22,258 bases of DNA from Synergistes sp. Lineage in GTDB: Bacteria > Synergistota > Synergistia > Synergistales > Synergistaceae. The translations under genes and the position numbers were made by a program. A model generated the notes under the pieces. It saw nothing but the letters and a program-made list of their open reading frames with translations. It was not told where the DNA came from and did no database searches. The stretch lies in assembly GCA_016288355.1 (NCBI GenBank), contig JAEEYY010000094.1:1-22258 (forward strand). Reading direction: 5' to 3'. Below, in pieces: positions 7,122 through 19,946 of the stretch (the first letter of the stretch is position 1; the number at the start of each line of letters is the position of its first letter).

Positions 7122-8135
7122 ATGGCGGACAACGTTATAATCAACAGCCAGGAAATACGCAGACTGCCGGCAGGCAGCGTATTCAAGGCTTTTTTTGTGG
7201 TAAGTTCCATAGTGCAGAAAAGCGATAAAAACGGCAAGGCATATTACGATGTGACTGCGGCTGATTCTTTCGGCACGCTTGAGGCCAAGGTGTGGTCTGA
7301 CGCCCAGTGGCTCGATAAATCGACGGAACAGCCGCTCAGCGCGGACGATCATCTGGCGCCGGAAAAGATACCAGCCCTTGCCGGCATGACGATAGGCGTG
7401 AACGGAAAGGTGTCGGACTTCCGCGGACAGCTTCAGTACAGCTTCGGCAAGATAACGCTGCTCAACCAGGAGAAGTTCCCTCCGTCAGCCTACCTGCCTC
7501 ATTCACCTGTCCCGATGGATGTGCTGACCGCCCGTCTTTCTGCTCTTGCAGAAGGCTGCGGAGGAGCCGCGGGCGATTTTATCAGGAAAGTATTCACAGG
7601 AGAGTTTCTTCACAGATTCTGCGAGTGGCCGGCGGCCGTAAGCCATCATCACGCATATGCCAGCGGGCTGCTTGAACATACAGTTTCGGTGGCGGCCTGC
7701 GCTAAGTCTATGGCTCAGGAAATGATCATTTCAGGTTACGACATAGACACGGATATCGTGGTGGCAGGAGCTTTGCTGCACGATATAGGAAAACTTGATG
7801 CGTACCGAATGACCACAGTGCCCAACATGACCGTGGCGGGGGCTCTGCTGGATCACGTAGCACAGGGCTATATGCGGTTTTGTGAACTGACGGAAAGATA
7901 CGAACTTGATGAAAAGACAAAAATGCACCTCGGACATATTATCCTCTCGCACCACGGCATGCGTGAATACGGTTCGCCGGTGGTGCCGGCGACGCCCGAG
8001 GCGCTTGTGGTATCTGCCGCCGATGAGCTTGATTTCAAGATATTCTGCTGGAAGGACGCCGTAAAAAACCTGACCGACGAACAGCCTATCTCTCCGTGGA
8101 ACAACTCGGCACAGCGCCGCTTCTGGAAGAAGTAA
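7122..8135 (+). CDS. OB-fold/HD-domain phosphohydrolase, YhaM-like 3'-5' exoribonuclease
   Basis: Resembles the YhaM family: an N-terminal OB-fold nucleic-acid-binding part (FKAFFVVSSIVQKSDKNG, AYYDVTAADSFGTLEAKVW) followed by a metal-dependent HD domain. Metal ligands are visible: the HHH cluster at 175-177 with LLEHT, the HD pair H220-D221 in LLHDIGK, a later HIILSHHG, and ADELDFK near the C-terminus. Family members degrade RNA or single-stranded DNA from the 3' end. The predicted 337 residues compares with about 314 in B. subtilis YhaM. The frame is open further upstream, but the ATG at 7122 is chosen because GGAAGGAAG (7108-7116) precedes it and conservation begins there. First gene of a three-gene operon; its stop directly abuts the next start. 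Confidence 0.85.
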   Translation: MADNVIINSQEIRRLPAGSVFKAFFVVSSIVQKSDKNGKAYYDVTAADSFGTLEAKVWSDAQWLDKSTEQPLSADDHLAPEKIPALAGMTIGVNGKVSDFRGQLQYSFGKITLLNQEKFPPSAYLPHSPVPMDVLTARLSALAEGCGGAAGDFIRKVFTGEFLHRFCEWPAAVSHHHAYASGLLEHTVSVAACAKSMAQEMIISGYDIDTDIVVAGALLHDIGKLDAYRMTTVPNMTVAGALLDHVAQGYMRFCELTERYELDEKTKMHLGHIILSHHGMREYGSPVVPATPEALVVSAADELDFKIFCWKDAVKNLTDEQPISPWNNSAQRRFWKK

Positions 8136-9032
8136 ATGGGAACGGAATTCAGAATAACGGCAGATAACGACGGCCGCAGAGTCGACCGTGTGCTGCGTAC
8201 CAAGTGGCCCGACGTTCCGCTCGGCGCGATAATGAAGGCAGTCCGTACCGGCGCGGTGCGGCTTGACGGCAGAAAAACGAAACCGGATGAAAGGCTCTCT
8301 TCCGGGCAGATCCTCAATGTGCCGTGGGAAGTAAACGAGCCGACGGCAAGCGGGGAAAAGCGCCGGGTCTTTACCGGCCTTGATACGCTCTACAGGGACG
8401 GTTTTGTATGGATAGTGAACAAACCGGCGGGGCTTTTGGTACAGCCTGATAAAAAGAGAGGGGATTCTGTGATCACCCGTGCTCTTTCCGAGCTCGGCTG
8501 GACACGTTCCGATTTCCGTCCCGCACCGGTGCAGCGTCTTGACAGAAACACCACAGGAGCTGTGATGATAGCTCTCACCGGAGCTGCCCAGCGCCTTCTC
8601 TCAGAGCTTATAAGAGAGCGGAAAATAAAAAAGATATACCATGCGGTCGTGGAAGGTTCGGCCGATGATGAAGGGCGCGTCGATATCCCGCTGAAAAAAG
8701 ACACGGCTGAAAACCGTGTGCGGGCTGACAAAGACGGTCAGGAGGCGCTCACCCTCTACAGATGTCTTGCGGACTTCGGCACGAAAAGTCTTGTCGAACT
8801 GCAGCTGATAACCGGACGCCCGCACCAGGCGCGCGTTCATATGGCGTATATCGGCCACCCGATCGTCGGTGATGCAAAATACGGCAGCGGCCGCGGTGCG
8901 CGGCGCCCGCTGCTTCACGCAAGAAGACTGATCTTCCCGGACTGCGGCGGACTGCCGGCGGAGCTATGCGGCCTTGCCGTTACAGCGCCGCTGCCTGATG
9001 ATATGAAAAAGTATGAGACGGAGGACAATTAA
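8136..9032 (+). CDS. RluA-family 23S rRNA/tRNA pseudouridine synthase
   Basis: Isomerises specific uridines in RNA to pseudouridine. It starts with an S4-type RNA-binding domain (RRVDRVLRTKWPDVP, AVRLDGRKTKPDERL, about residues 9-60). The catalytic domain carries VNKPAGLLVQP and the RLDRNTTG motif with the nucleophilic D136, then GRPHQARVHMAYIGHPIVGD, all typical of RluA/RluC/RluD. The length of 298 fits RluC/RluD. Its exact target uridines cannot be told from sequence. The ATG follows the TAA of the HD gene without a gap, with GGAAGAAG just before it inside the preceding gene, so translational coupling is likely. Confidence 0.93.
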   Translation: MGTEFRITADNDGRRVDRVLRTKWPDVPLGAIMKAVRTGAVRLDGRKTKPDERLSSGQILNVPWEVNEPTASGEKRRVFTGLDTLYRDGFVWIVNKPAGLLVQPDKKRGDSVITRALSELGWTRSDFRPAPVQRLDRNTTGAVMIALTGAAQRLLSELIRERKIKKIYHAVVEGSADDEGRVDIPLKKDTAENRVRADKDGQEALTLYRCLADFGTKSLVELQLITGRPHQARVHMAYIGHPIVGDAKYGSGRGARRPLLHARRLIFPDCGGLPAELCGLAVTAPLPDDMKKYETEDN

Positions 9033-9620
9033 ATGAGATGCGACCTGTGTACCGAAAAACCCTGTCGTGAAGGAAACGCATGTTCGTCATGCGATGCATC
9101 GGCGCTCTACGCCGATGCTGAAGACAGACGCATGATGCGCGCTGCCTCGGAGGTTGAGGCGGAGTATTACGGTGAGATCAACAGAATACAGGAGATAATC
9201 CTTTTTTCGCAGAAGATGGGCTATAAAAAACTGGGACTCTCTTTTTGCGCCGCGCTGTCTGAGGAGGCTGCGAAGACCGCCCGCATACTGGAAAATTATT
9301 TTGAGATCGAATCTGTGAACTGCAAGGTCTGCGGTGTGCCCAAGTGCGAGATGGGCGCGATGGAAAGCGATAAAGTCGGAAAGATATCCTGCAACCCGAT
9401 AGAGCAGGCCGAAGTGCTCAACGGTGCGGGGACCGATCTGAATCTTTTGCTCGGCCTCTGCGTCGGGCACGACGCGATCTTCATAAAACATTCGCATGCG
9501 CCGGTCGTTCCGCTTGCCGCCAAGGACCGCGTGCTTGCGCATAACCCGCTGGGCGCGGTCTACTGTTCGGCCATCTACAAAAGGATGCTGAAGGAGGCAG
9601 GGGCCGGTCAGCAGGGCTGA
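9033..9620 (+). CDS. DUF1847 cysteine-rich, probably metal-binding protein
   Basis: 195 residues resembling the DUF1847 family, common in anaerobes and without an assigned function. The N-terminus holds C3, C6, C11, C17 and C20, spaced as a metal- or cluster-binding site. Further Cys lie in NCKVCGVPKCEMG (about residue 96-108), KISCNPIEQA, LGLCVGHD and AVYCSAIY. The core order 'NPIEQAEVLN-GTDLNLLLGLCVGHD-FIKHSHAPV' is characteristic of this family. The ATG abuts the RluA stop (TAAATG again), with GGAGG at 9020-9024. Last gene of its operon. Downstream comes a palindrome and the rpoB promoter region. A link to RNA metabolism is suggested only by position. Confidence 0.85.
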   Translation: MRCDLCTEKPCREGNACSSCDASALYADAEDRRMMRAASEVEAEYYGEINRIQEIILFSQKMGYKKLGLSFCAALSEEAAKTARILENYFEIESVNCKVCGVPKCEMGAMESDKVGKISCNPIEQAEVLNGAGTDLNLLLGLCVGHDAIFIKHSHAPVVPLAAKDRVLAHNPLGAVYCSAIYKRMLKEAGAGQQG

Positions 9621-9650
9621 GATCCGCGTAACGGCGGGGCCGCCTGGCGG

Positions 9651-9669
9651 ACAGACCGGCCCGGTCTGT
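9651..9669. repeat. 19-base perfect palindrome
   Basis: ACAGACCGG-C-CCGGTCTGT. As RNA it forms a 7-bp stem with a 5-base loop 30 bases after the DUF1847 stop. Only a weak T-rich tract follows, so it is at best a weak terminator or mRNA-end stabiliser; an operator is also possible. A second short inverted repeat GGCGG-GG-CCGCC precedes it at about 9633-9644. Confidence 0.5.
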
Positions 9670-9709
9670 AAGGTTATATCTTTCTGCTTTAGCGGATTTG
9701 CTGTTGTGC

Positions 9710-9739
9710 TTGACAAATTTCAGTTCTGTGGTCCATAAT
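9710..9739 (+). promoter_or_regulatory. Upstream promoter P1 before rpoB
   Basis: TTGACA (9710-9715) and CATAAT (9734-9739) with an 18-base spacer, a good σ70-type match. Transcription would begin near 9746 and run into the hairpin at 9794-9827 before reaching rpoB. Confidence 0.6.
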
Positions 9740-9745
9740 ACTGCA

Positions 9746-9827
9746 TGCGGGTCATCCCGCCAAATCTGAATATCCCGATGAAAGTGAAAACAGGCGACGT
9801 CTGTCTATTGACAGTTGTCGCTTTTTT
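9746..9827 (+). ncRNA. Candidate short two-hairpin RNA / attenuated leader
   Basis: Bounded by promoter P1 and a terminator-like hairpin. The predicted RNA is about 80 nt: a 5' hairpin GCGGG-TCAT-CCCGC (9747-9760), an A-rich single-stranded middle (9761-9793), then the terminator hairpin with six U. No known riboswitch class is recognised. It could be a free small RNA or a leader whose readthrough feeds rpoBC. Inferred from signals only. Confidence 0.35.
9794..9827 (+). terminator. Rho-independent terminator/attenuator before rpoB
   Basis: GCGAC (9794-9798) pairs with GTCGC (9817-9821), and CTGTC (9801-9805) with GACAG (9810-9814). A 2x2 internal mismatch lies between these stems and the loop is TATT. 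Six T follow at 9822-9827. It would stop readthrough from the DUF1847 operon and from P1. Its loop and 3' arm contain the -35 box of promoter P2. Confidence 0.75.
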
Positions 9828-9835
9828 GCTATAAT
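9808..9835 (+). promoter_or_regulatory. Main rpoBC promoter P2, nested in the terminator
   Basis: TTGACA (9808-9813) and TATAAT (9830-9835), both exact consensus, with a 16-base spacer that contains the terminator's 3' arm and T-run. Start is expected near 9842, giving a leader of about 47 bases to the rpoB GTG. Confidence 0.85.
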
Positions 9836-9842
9836 GTCCATT

Positions 9843-9856
9843 TGTACGACTGTACA
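9843..9856. promoter_or_regulatory. Inverted repeat at the P2 start site
   Basis: TGTAC-GACT-GTACA lies at the predicted transcription start of P2. It could be an operator or a 5'-end hairpin of the rpoB mRNA. Five base pairs only, so chance is possible. Confidence 0.35.
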
Positions 9857-9874
9857 TTTTTCATATTCTCAATT

Positions 9875-9888
9875 GGGGAGGTTCTCCC
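9875..9888 (+). promoter_or_regulatory. rpoB Shine-Dalgarno within a small hairpin
   Basis: GGGGAGG (9875-9881) is the ribosome-binding site of rpoB, eight bases before its GTG. GGGAG (9876-9880) can pair with CTCCC (9884-9888) around loop GTT, ending exactly at the start codon. Pairing would mask the site and could tune translation. Confidence 0.55.
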
Positions 9889-12800
9889 GTGCACTTAAAA
9901 GAAACTTCGGGCAAAGCGTTTGAGCGGCGCAGGGTCTTCGGAAAAGAGAAGAACCTTATCGCACTGCCGGATCTGGTAGAAGTGCAGCGCAACTCCTACC
10001 AGTGGTTTTTTCAGGCGGACAGGGAGCCTGAATGCCGTGAGTCTCAGGGGCTCCAGGAGCTTTTCGACGAAGTATTCCCGATCGAAAGCTTTGACGGCAA
10101 ATTTGTCCTCGAGTTTGTAAAATATTACGTCGATCCTGTTCAGGTCAGCCTGGATGAGGCACGCAGCAGGGACCTTACGTGGTCGAGACCGCTTCGTGCG
10201 ACGATCCGCCTGATCAACAAAACGACCGGCGAAATCAAGGAAGAAGAGATCTATCTCGGAGATTTCCCCGCGATGACAAGCAGGGGAACTTTTATAATCA
10301 ACGGCACCGAGCGTGTGGTCGTCAACCAGCTGGCGCGCTCTGCCGGCATATATTACAGCGCCGACCTGGGCATCCCCGGGCAGGAGTCGTTCCTTGCAAA
10401 ACTTATACCGGACAGGGGCGCATGGATAGAATTTGATCTGGCGCCGGGGAATGTTATATCGGTTAAGATCGACAACCGCAAAAAGATCCCCGTGACGATG
10501 ATGCTGCGTGCGTTCGGAGTCCCCACGACAGACGACATCCTTTCGCTCTTTGACGCGGAGGAGGAAGAGGCCGATCTTATCGACGACGAAGTCACAGGCC
10601 GGCTTATCGCCGAGGATATAATAGCAAACGACGGCTCTGATTCGGTACGCATCCGCCGCAACACCCGCCTCACGAAAGAGCACATGGAAGAGCTCTGGAA
10701 CCAGGGACGCACAAAGATCCGCGTATGGAAGGCAGATCCTGCGGTAGCTGCGACGATAGAATCAGACAGGACCGACTCCGCCGATACCGCGAGACTTGAG
10801 ATCTTCCGCAAGCTGAAGCCGAACGAACCGGCGCGCATGGAGAACGCCAACGAATATTTCGAGAGCCTTTTCCTTGACCCCCGCCGCTATAATCTGGGAC
10901 GCGTAGGCAGATACAAGATAAACCGCCGTCTGCATCTTGATATAGCTCAGAGCGAGAGGCTGCTCACGGTAACCGATATCGTGGCTATTATTAAGGGCCT
11001 TATTCGCCTGCGCGACGGCAATGAGCATATGGATGACATAGACCATCTCGGCAACCGCCGCGTACGCGCGGTAGGAGAACTGCTTCAGAATCAGGTCCGC
11101 ATCGGGCTGCTGCGCATGGAGCGCATAGCCCGCGAGCGTATGACGACAACGCAGGACCTTTCGTCGGCAATGGCGAAGGATCTCATAAATGTGCGCCCGA
11201 TCTCTGCCGCGCTCCGTGAATTCTTCGGTTCGGGACAGCTTTCGCAGTTCATGGATCAGACCAACCCTCTGGCCGAGCTTACGCACAGGCGCCGCCTTTC
11301 GGCTCTTGGCCCCGGCGGTCTGTCGCGTGAGCGCGCCGGATTTGAAGCCCGCGACGTTCATCACACGCACTACGGCAGGGTCTGCCCGATAGAAACGCCT
11401 GAAGGCCCGAATATCGGACTTGTTACGTCGCTTGCCTCTTTTGCGAGAATCAACGAATACGGTTTTCTTGTCTGTCCGCGCCGCAAGGTCAGGGACGGCA
11501 AGGTAACTGATGAGATAGTCTACCTCTCCGCGGACGAAGAGGACGATTTCTACGTCGGACGCGCCGACCTGAATATGGACGACGAGGGCAATGTCCTGCC
11601 TTCAGCGACAGGCGGCATCTACGTACGCCATCAGGACAACACGATAGAGATCGAACCGAAGGAGCTGGACTTCCTTGATATATCGCCGAAGCAGATCGTT
11701 TCCATCTCTACGGCGCTGATACCGTTCCTCGAGCATGACGACGCCAACCGCGCGCTGATGGGTTCCAACATGCAGCGTCAGGCGGTCCCGCTGGTCTTCC
11801 CGGATTCTCCGATCGTAGGCACCGGCATAGAGCACCGCATCGCGAAAGACTCCGGTTCCTGCGTGGTCTCGCGCAAAGCAGGCACGGTGTCGTATGTTGA
11901 CGCCGACCGTATAGTCATAGATGCCGACGACGGCTCCCGTGACGAATATAATATGCCCAAGTTCAGACGCTCCAACCAGGGGACAGTTATTCATCAGCGT
12001 CCTATAGTCCGCACCGGGCAGCATGTCGACGAAAGCGAGATAATAGGCGACGGCCAGGCCTGCAACGAAGGGGAACTTGCGCTGGGGCGCAACGTCCTTG
12101 TGGCTTTCGTTTCATGGGAAGGCTACAACTTTGAAGACGCTATACTGCTGTCGCAGCGTCTCGTAAAGGAAGATTTCTATACATCCATACATATTGAAGA
12201 GTATGAGGTCGAATCACGCGACACCAAGCTGGGACCTGAAGAGATCTCGCGTGATATCCCCAACGTAGGGGAAGACGCGCTTAAGCAGCTTGATGACGAC
12301 GGCATCGTGCGCGTCGGAGCCGAGGTAAAGGCCGGAGACATACTGGTAGGCAAGGTGACTCCCAAGGGAGAATCCGACCAGTCTCCGGAAGAGCGGCTGC
12401 TGCGCGCGATATTCGGCGAAAAAGCGCGCGAGGTGCGCGATACATCGCTTCGCGTCCCGCATGGGGAAGGCGGCACCGTCGTTGAGATAAAGCGACTGAG
12501 CCGCAAGACGAACAGCGAAGATATGAGCCCCGGCGTAAACGAAGTGGTCAAGGTCTATGTGGCGCAGTTCCGCAAGATCACCGAGGGCGACAAAATGGCC
12601 GGACGCCACGGCAACAAGGGTGTCGTTTCACGCATTATGGCCGAAGAGGATATGCCGTTCCTCTCAGACGGGACACCGGTCGACGTCGTTCTTAACCCGC
12701 TCGGCGTCCCGAGCCGCATGAACCTGGGGCAGGTCCTTGAAACGATGCTCGGCTTTGTCGCGATGCAGAAGGGTTACAAGGTCGTAACGCCTGTATTCGA

Positions 12801-13559
12801 CTCCGCGACTGCCGAAGACATGGCTCCGGACATAAAATGGATCCAGGAAAACAAATATCCGGACATGCGCGACGACTGCAAGATCACGATATACGACGGC
12901 CGTACCGGTGAGCCTATGGCAAACAAGGTAATGGTGGGCGTCATGTATATGCTGAAACTTATACATCTTGTCGACGACAAGATCCATGCGCGTTCGATAG
13001 GTCCGTACAGCCTGATCACGCAGCAGCCTCTCGGAGGCAAGACGCAGTTCGGCGGACAGCGTTTCGGAGAAATGGAAGTCTGGGCTCTGGAAGGCTACGG
13101 CGCCGCTCATATGCTGCAGGAGATGCTGACCGTCAAGTCGGATGATATCATAGGACGCCTGAAAACCTATGAACGCATAGTCAAGGGTGAGAACCTCGCA
13201 AAACCGGGCGTCCCGGAATCGTTCCGCGTCCTTATAAAAGAGCTGCAGGGACTTGCGCTGGACGTTGAGATCAAGTACGCGGACGGGACGTTCGGAGAGC
13301 TGGTGCTGAATGAAGAAGATGACGACAGAGGACAGCGTCATGTTTCATTCAAACCGGATTCCACGGTCGATAATTTTGACGCTGAGTTCGGCGCTTCGCA
13401 CAAAACGCAGGACGAAGACGACATTTTCAGCGGCGGAAGCTCCGCCGAATACAGCGCCATCGGAATGCATGAAACGGATGAAGAGCGGGATGCGGCCGTG
13501 CTGAACGACGATCTCTTTGAGAACGAGCCGAAGAGCGATGATCAGGGGGATGAGTACTA

Positions 13560-13560
<1 letters not shown>
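9889..13560 (+). CDS. rpoB: RNA polymerase β subunit
   Basis: Second-largest catalytic subunit of RNA polymerase, 1223 residues. It begins at GTG 9889 after GGGGAGG. Conserved blocks: ALPDLVEVQRNSYQWF at the N-terminus; FIINGTERVVVNQL; the rifampicin pocket at about 446-490 (GSGQLSQFMDQTNPL, THRRRLSALGPGGLSRERAG, VCPIETPEGPNIGL), whose key Gln, Asp, His and Ser are the susceptible wild type; GRNVLVAFVSWEGYNFEDAI; GDKMAGRHGNKGVVS; and GVPSRMNLGQVLE with GGKTQFGGQRFGEMEVWALE near the C-terminus. The last 80 or so residues form a low-complexity acidic tail beyond the conserved end. A short module at about 252-275 (IRRNTRLTKEHMEELW, TKIRVWK) resembles repeated units in this genome's RpoC. Its TAA shares one base with the rpoC ATG. 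No rplL precedes it. Confidence 0.98.
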
Positions 13561-18647
<5,087 letters not shown>

Positions 18648-18674
18648 AGTAAAACAAAAACCCAATAAAAACAG

Positions 18675-18725
18675 CAGCGGAGAGCGGCATTTGTTGACAG
18701 CAGAGCTCTCCGCTGTTATTATATT
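18675..18725 (+). terminator. Terminator-like hairpin after rpoC
   Basis: A perfect 11-bp stem, CAGCGGAGAGC (18675-18685) with GCTCTCCGCTG (18705-18715), has a 19-base loop and a T-rich but interrupted tail (TTATTATATT). The loop contains the TTGACA of the following promoter. Termination may be partial. Confidence 0.65.
18694..18722 (+). promoter_or_regulatory. Promoter of the L7Ae-like gene/str operon, nested in the hairpin
   Basis: TTGACA (18694-18699), 17-base spacer, TATTAT (18717-18722). Start is expected near 18729, which leaves a leader of about 27 bases with a GGGGGTG ribosome-binding site. This rules out the upstream GTG at 18729 as translation start. Confidence 0.8.
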
Positions 18726-18755
18726 CAGGTGCGACTGTGCACAGGGGGTGTTCGT

Positions 18756-19004
18756 GTGCCTTTAGATGAATTGGCGCAGAGCGCTCGGTGCGCCGGAATC
18801 AACAGCGTACTGAGGAATGTCGCAAAGGGCGGGGTGCTGAAGATCTTTCTTGCAGCGGATGCGGATGCAAAGCTGAAAGAAAAGGTGCTCCTCGCAGCAG
18901 AAGAGTGTAATATCCCCGTGGAGACCGCGGCGGATTCACAACAACTTGGAAGAGCATGCGCCGTGCCGAGGAAAACGGCAGCCGCTGCGATTCTTAAAAA
19001 GTAA
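18756..19004 (+). CDS. L7Ae/YbxF-type RNA-binding ribosomal protein
   Basis: Small protein of the L7Ae/L30e superfamily, which binds kink-turn RNA; the bacterial YbxF/YlxQ type associates with RNA or ribosomes. 82 residues from the GTG at 18756, matching the family's size. Typical segments are AGINSVLRNVAKGGVLKIFLAADAD (the Gly-x-x-x-x-x-K-type RNA-contact region and the following β strand) and the strand-helix ECNIPVETAADSQQLGRAC. The GTG follows GGGGGTG (18743-18749) at proper spacing. The in-frame GTG at 18729 coincides with the predicted transcription start and is rejected. It lies between rpoC and rpsL, the same position as ybxF in Bacillus, which strengthens the call. Confidence 0.9.
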   Translation: MPLDELAQSARCAGINSVLRNVAKGGVLKIFLAADADAKLKEKVLLAAEECNIPVETAADSQQLGRACAVPRKTAAAAILKK

Positions 19005-19035
19005 CGAGACTTTTTATCGGAAAGGAGGAAGTTAT

Positions 19036-19407
19036 TTGCCAACGATCAGCCAGCTTATCCGTAACGGCAGAGAAGAGAAAAGACATCGCTCGAGCGCTCC
19101 CGCACTTCAGGAGAACCCGCAGCGCCGCGGAGTCTGCACCCGTGTTTACACCGTGACCCCGAAGAAGCCGAACTCTGCTCTGCGTAAGGTAGCCCGTGTG
19201 CGCCTTACAAACGGAATCGAAGTCACAGCTTATATACCGGGAGTCGGACATAACCTTCAGGAACATTCAGTGGTTCTTGTCCGCGGTGGCCGCGTTAAGG
19301 ACCTTCCCGGCGTGCGTTATCACATTGTCCGTGGTACGCTCGACTGCGGCGGCGTAGAGAACCGCCGCCAGAGCCGCTCGCTTTACGGCGCGCGCAGACC
19401 GAAGTAG
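19036..19407 (+). CDS. rpsL: 30S ribosomal protein S12
   Basis: Decoding-centre protein of the small subunit, 123 residues. Conserved PTISQLIRNGRE, VYTVTPKKPNSALRKVARVR, GHNLQEHSVVLVRGGRVKDL and PGVRYHIVRGTLD are present. The two lysines that mutate in streptomycin resistance (in TPKKPNS and RVKDLPG) are both wild type, so the allele is predicted sensitive. The frame is open upstream, but the TTG at 19036 is the start: AAAGGAGG (19021-19028) precedes it and the protein then begins MPTISQL like all S12. The TTG start is unusual for a highly expressed ribosomal gene. It lies 31 bases after the L7Ae-like gene in the str operon. Confidence 0.98.
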   Translation: MPTISQLIRNGREEKRHRSSAPALQENPQRRGVCTRVYTVTPKKPNSALRKVARVRLTNGIEVTAYIPGVGHNLQEHSVVLVRGGRVKDLPGVRYHIVRGTLDCGGVENRRQSRSLYGARRPK

Positions 19408-19430
19408 ATTTTTAATGGGAGGTAGTTTTT

Positions 19431-19901
19431 ATGCCGCGTAAAGGTCATGTAAAAAAACGTATCACGCCGCCCGATTCAGTCTACGCGAATGCCGCGATAA
19501 CAAAATTTATCAACTGCCTGATGCTCGACGGCAAGAAGAGCACGGCGGAGAAAATTTTGTACGGAGCACTGAATCTGGCCGGAAGCAGGCTGAATCTTGA
19601 GCCTGCGGAAGTATTTGAGAAGGCTATGTCAAATGTAAGGCCGCTGGTTGAAGTTCGTCCCCGCCGTGTAGGCGGCGCGACCTACCAGGTTCCGGTCGAA
19701 GTGAAACCAGACAGAGCACAGGCTCTGGCAATACGCTGGATAATCAGCTATTCGCGCGCCCGCAAAGGCATACCGATGGTTGAACGCCTTGCCAGAGAGT
19801 TTGGCGACGCCTGTAAGGGAGAGGGCGGTTCGGTCAAAAAGCGCGAAGATACGCACCGTATGGCAGAAGCGAACCGCGCGTTTGCGCATTACCGCTGGTA
19901 G
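19431..19901 (+). CDS. rpsG: 30S ribosomal protein S7
   Basis: Primary 16S rRNA-binding protein that starts assembly of the 30S head, and the usual translational regulator of the str operon in E. coli. 156 residues, the normal bacterial length. Conserved MPRKGHVKKR, FINCLMLDGKKSTAEKI, NVRPLVEVRPRRVGGATYQVP, ARKGIPMVERLA and the C-terminal KREDTHRMAEANRAFAHYRW are present. ATG with GGGAGG about 10 bases before, 23 bases after rpsL. No convincing S7-binding structure was recognised in the short spacers. Confidence 0.98.
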   Translation: MPRKGHVKKRITPPDSVYANAAITKFINCLMLDGKKSTAEKILYGALNLAGSRLNLEPAEVFEKAMSNVRPLVEVRPRRVGGATYQVPVEVKPDRAQALAIRWIISYSRARKGIPMVERLAREFGDACKGEGGSVKKREDTHRMAEANRAFAHYRW

Positions 19902-19946
19902 GCGTAAAATTCTCAGCTTTAATTTTTATTTTTGGTGGTGTTGACG

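Noticed and set aside
9747..9827. Known riboswitch (for example guanidine-II or preQ1 type) before rpoB
   Set aside because: Two hairpins are present, but the conserved loop motifs of those classes are absent.
18729..18755. GTG at 18729 as start of the L7Ae-like gene
   Set aside because: It falls at the predicted transcription start and has no ribosome-binding site; the GTG at 18756 has GGGGGTG before it.
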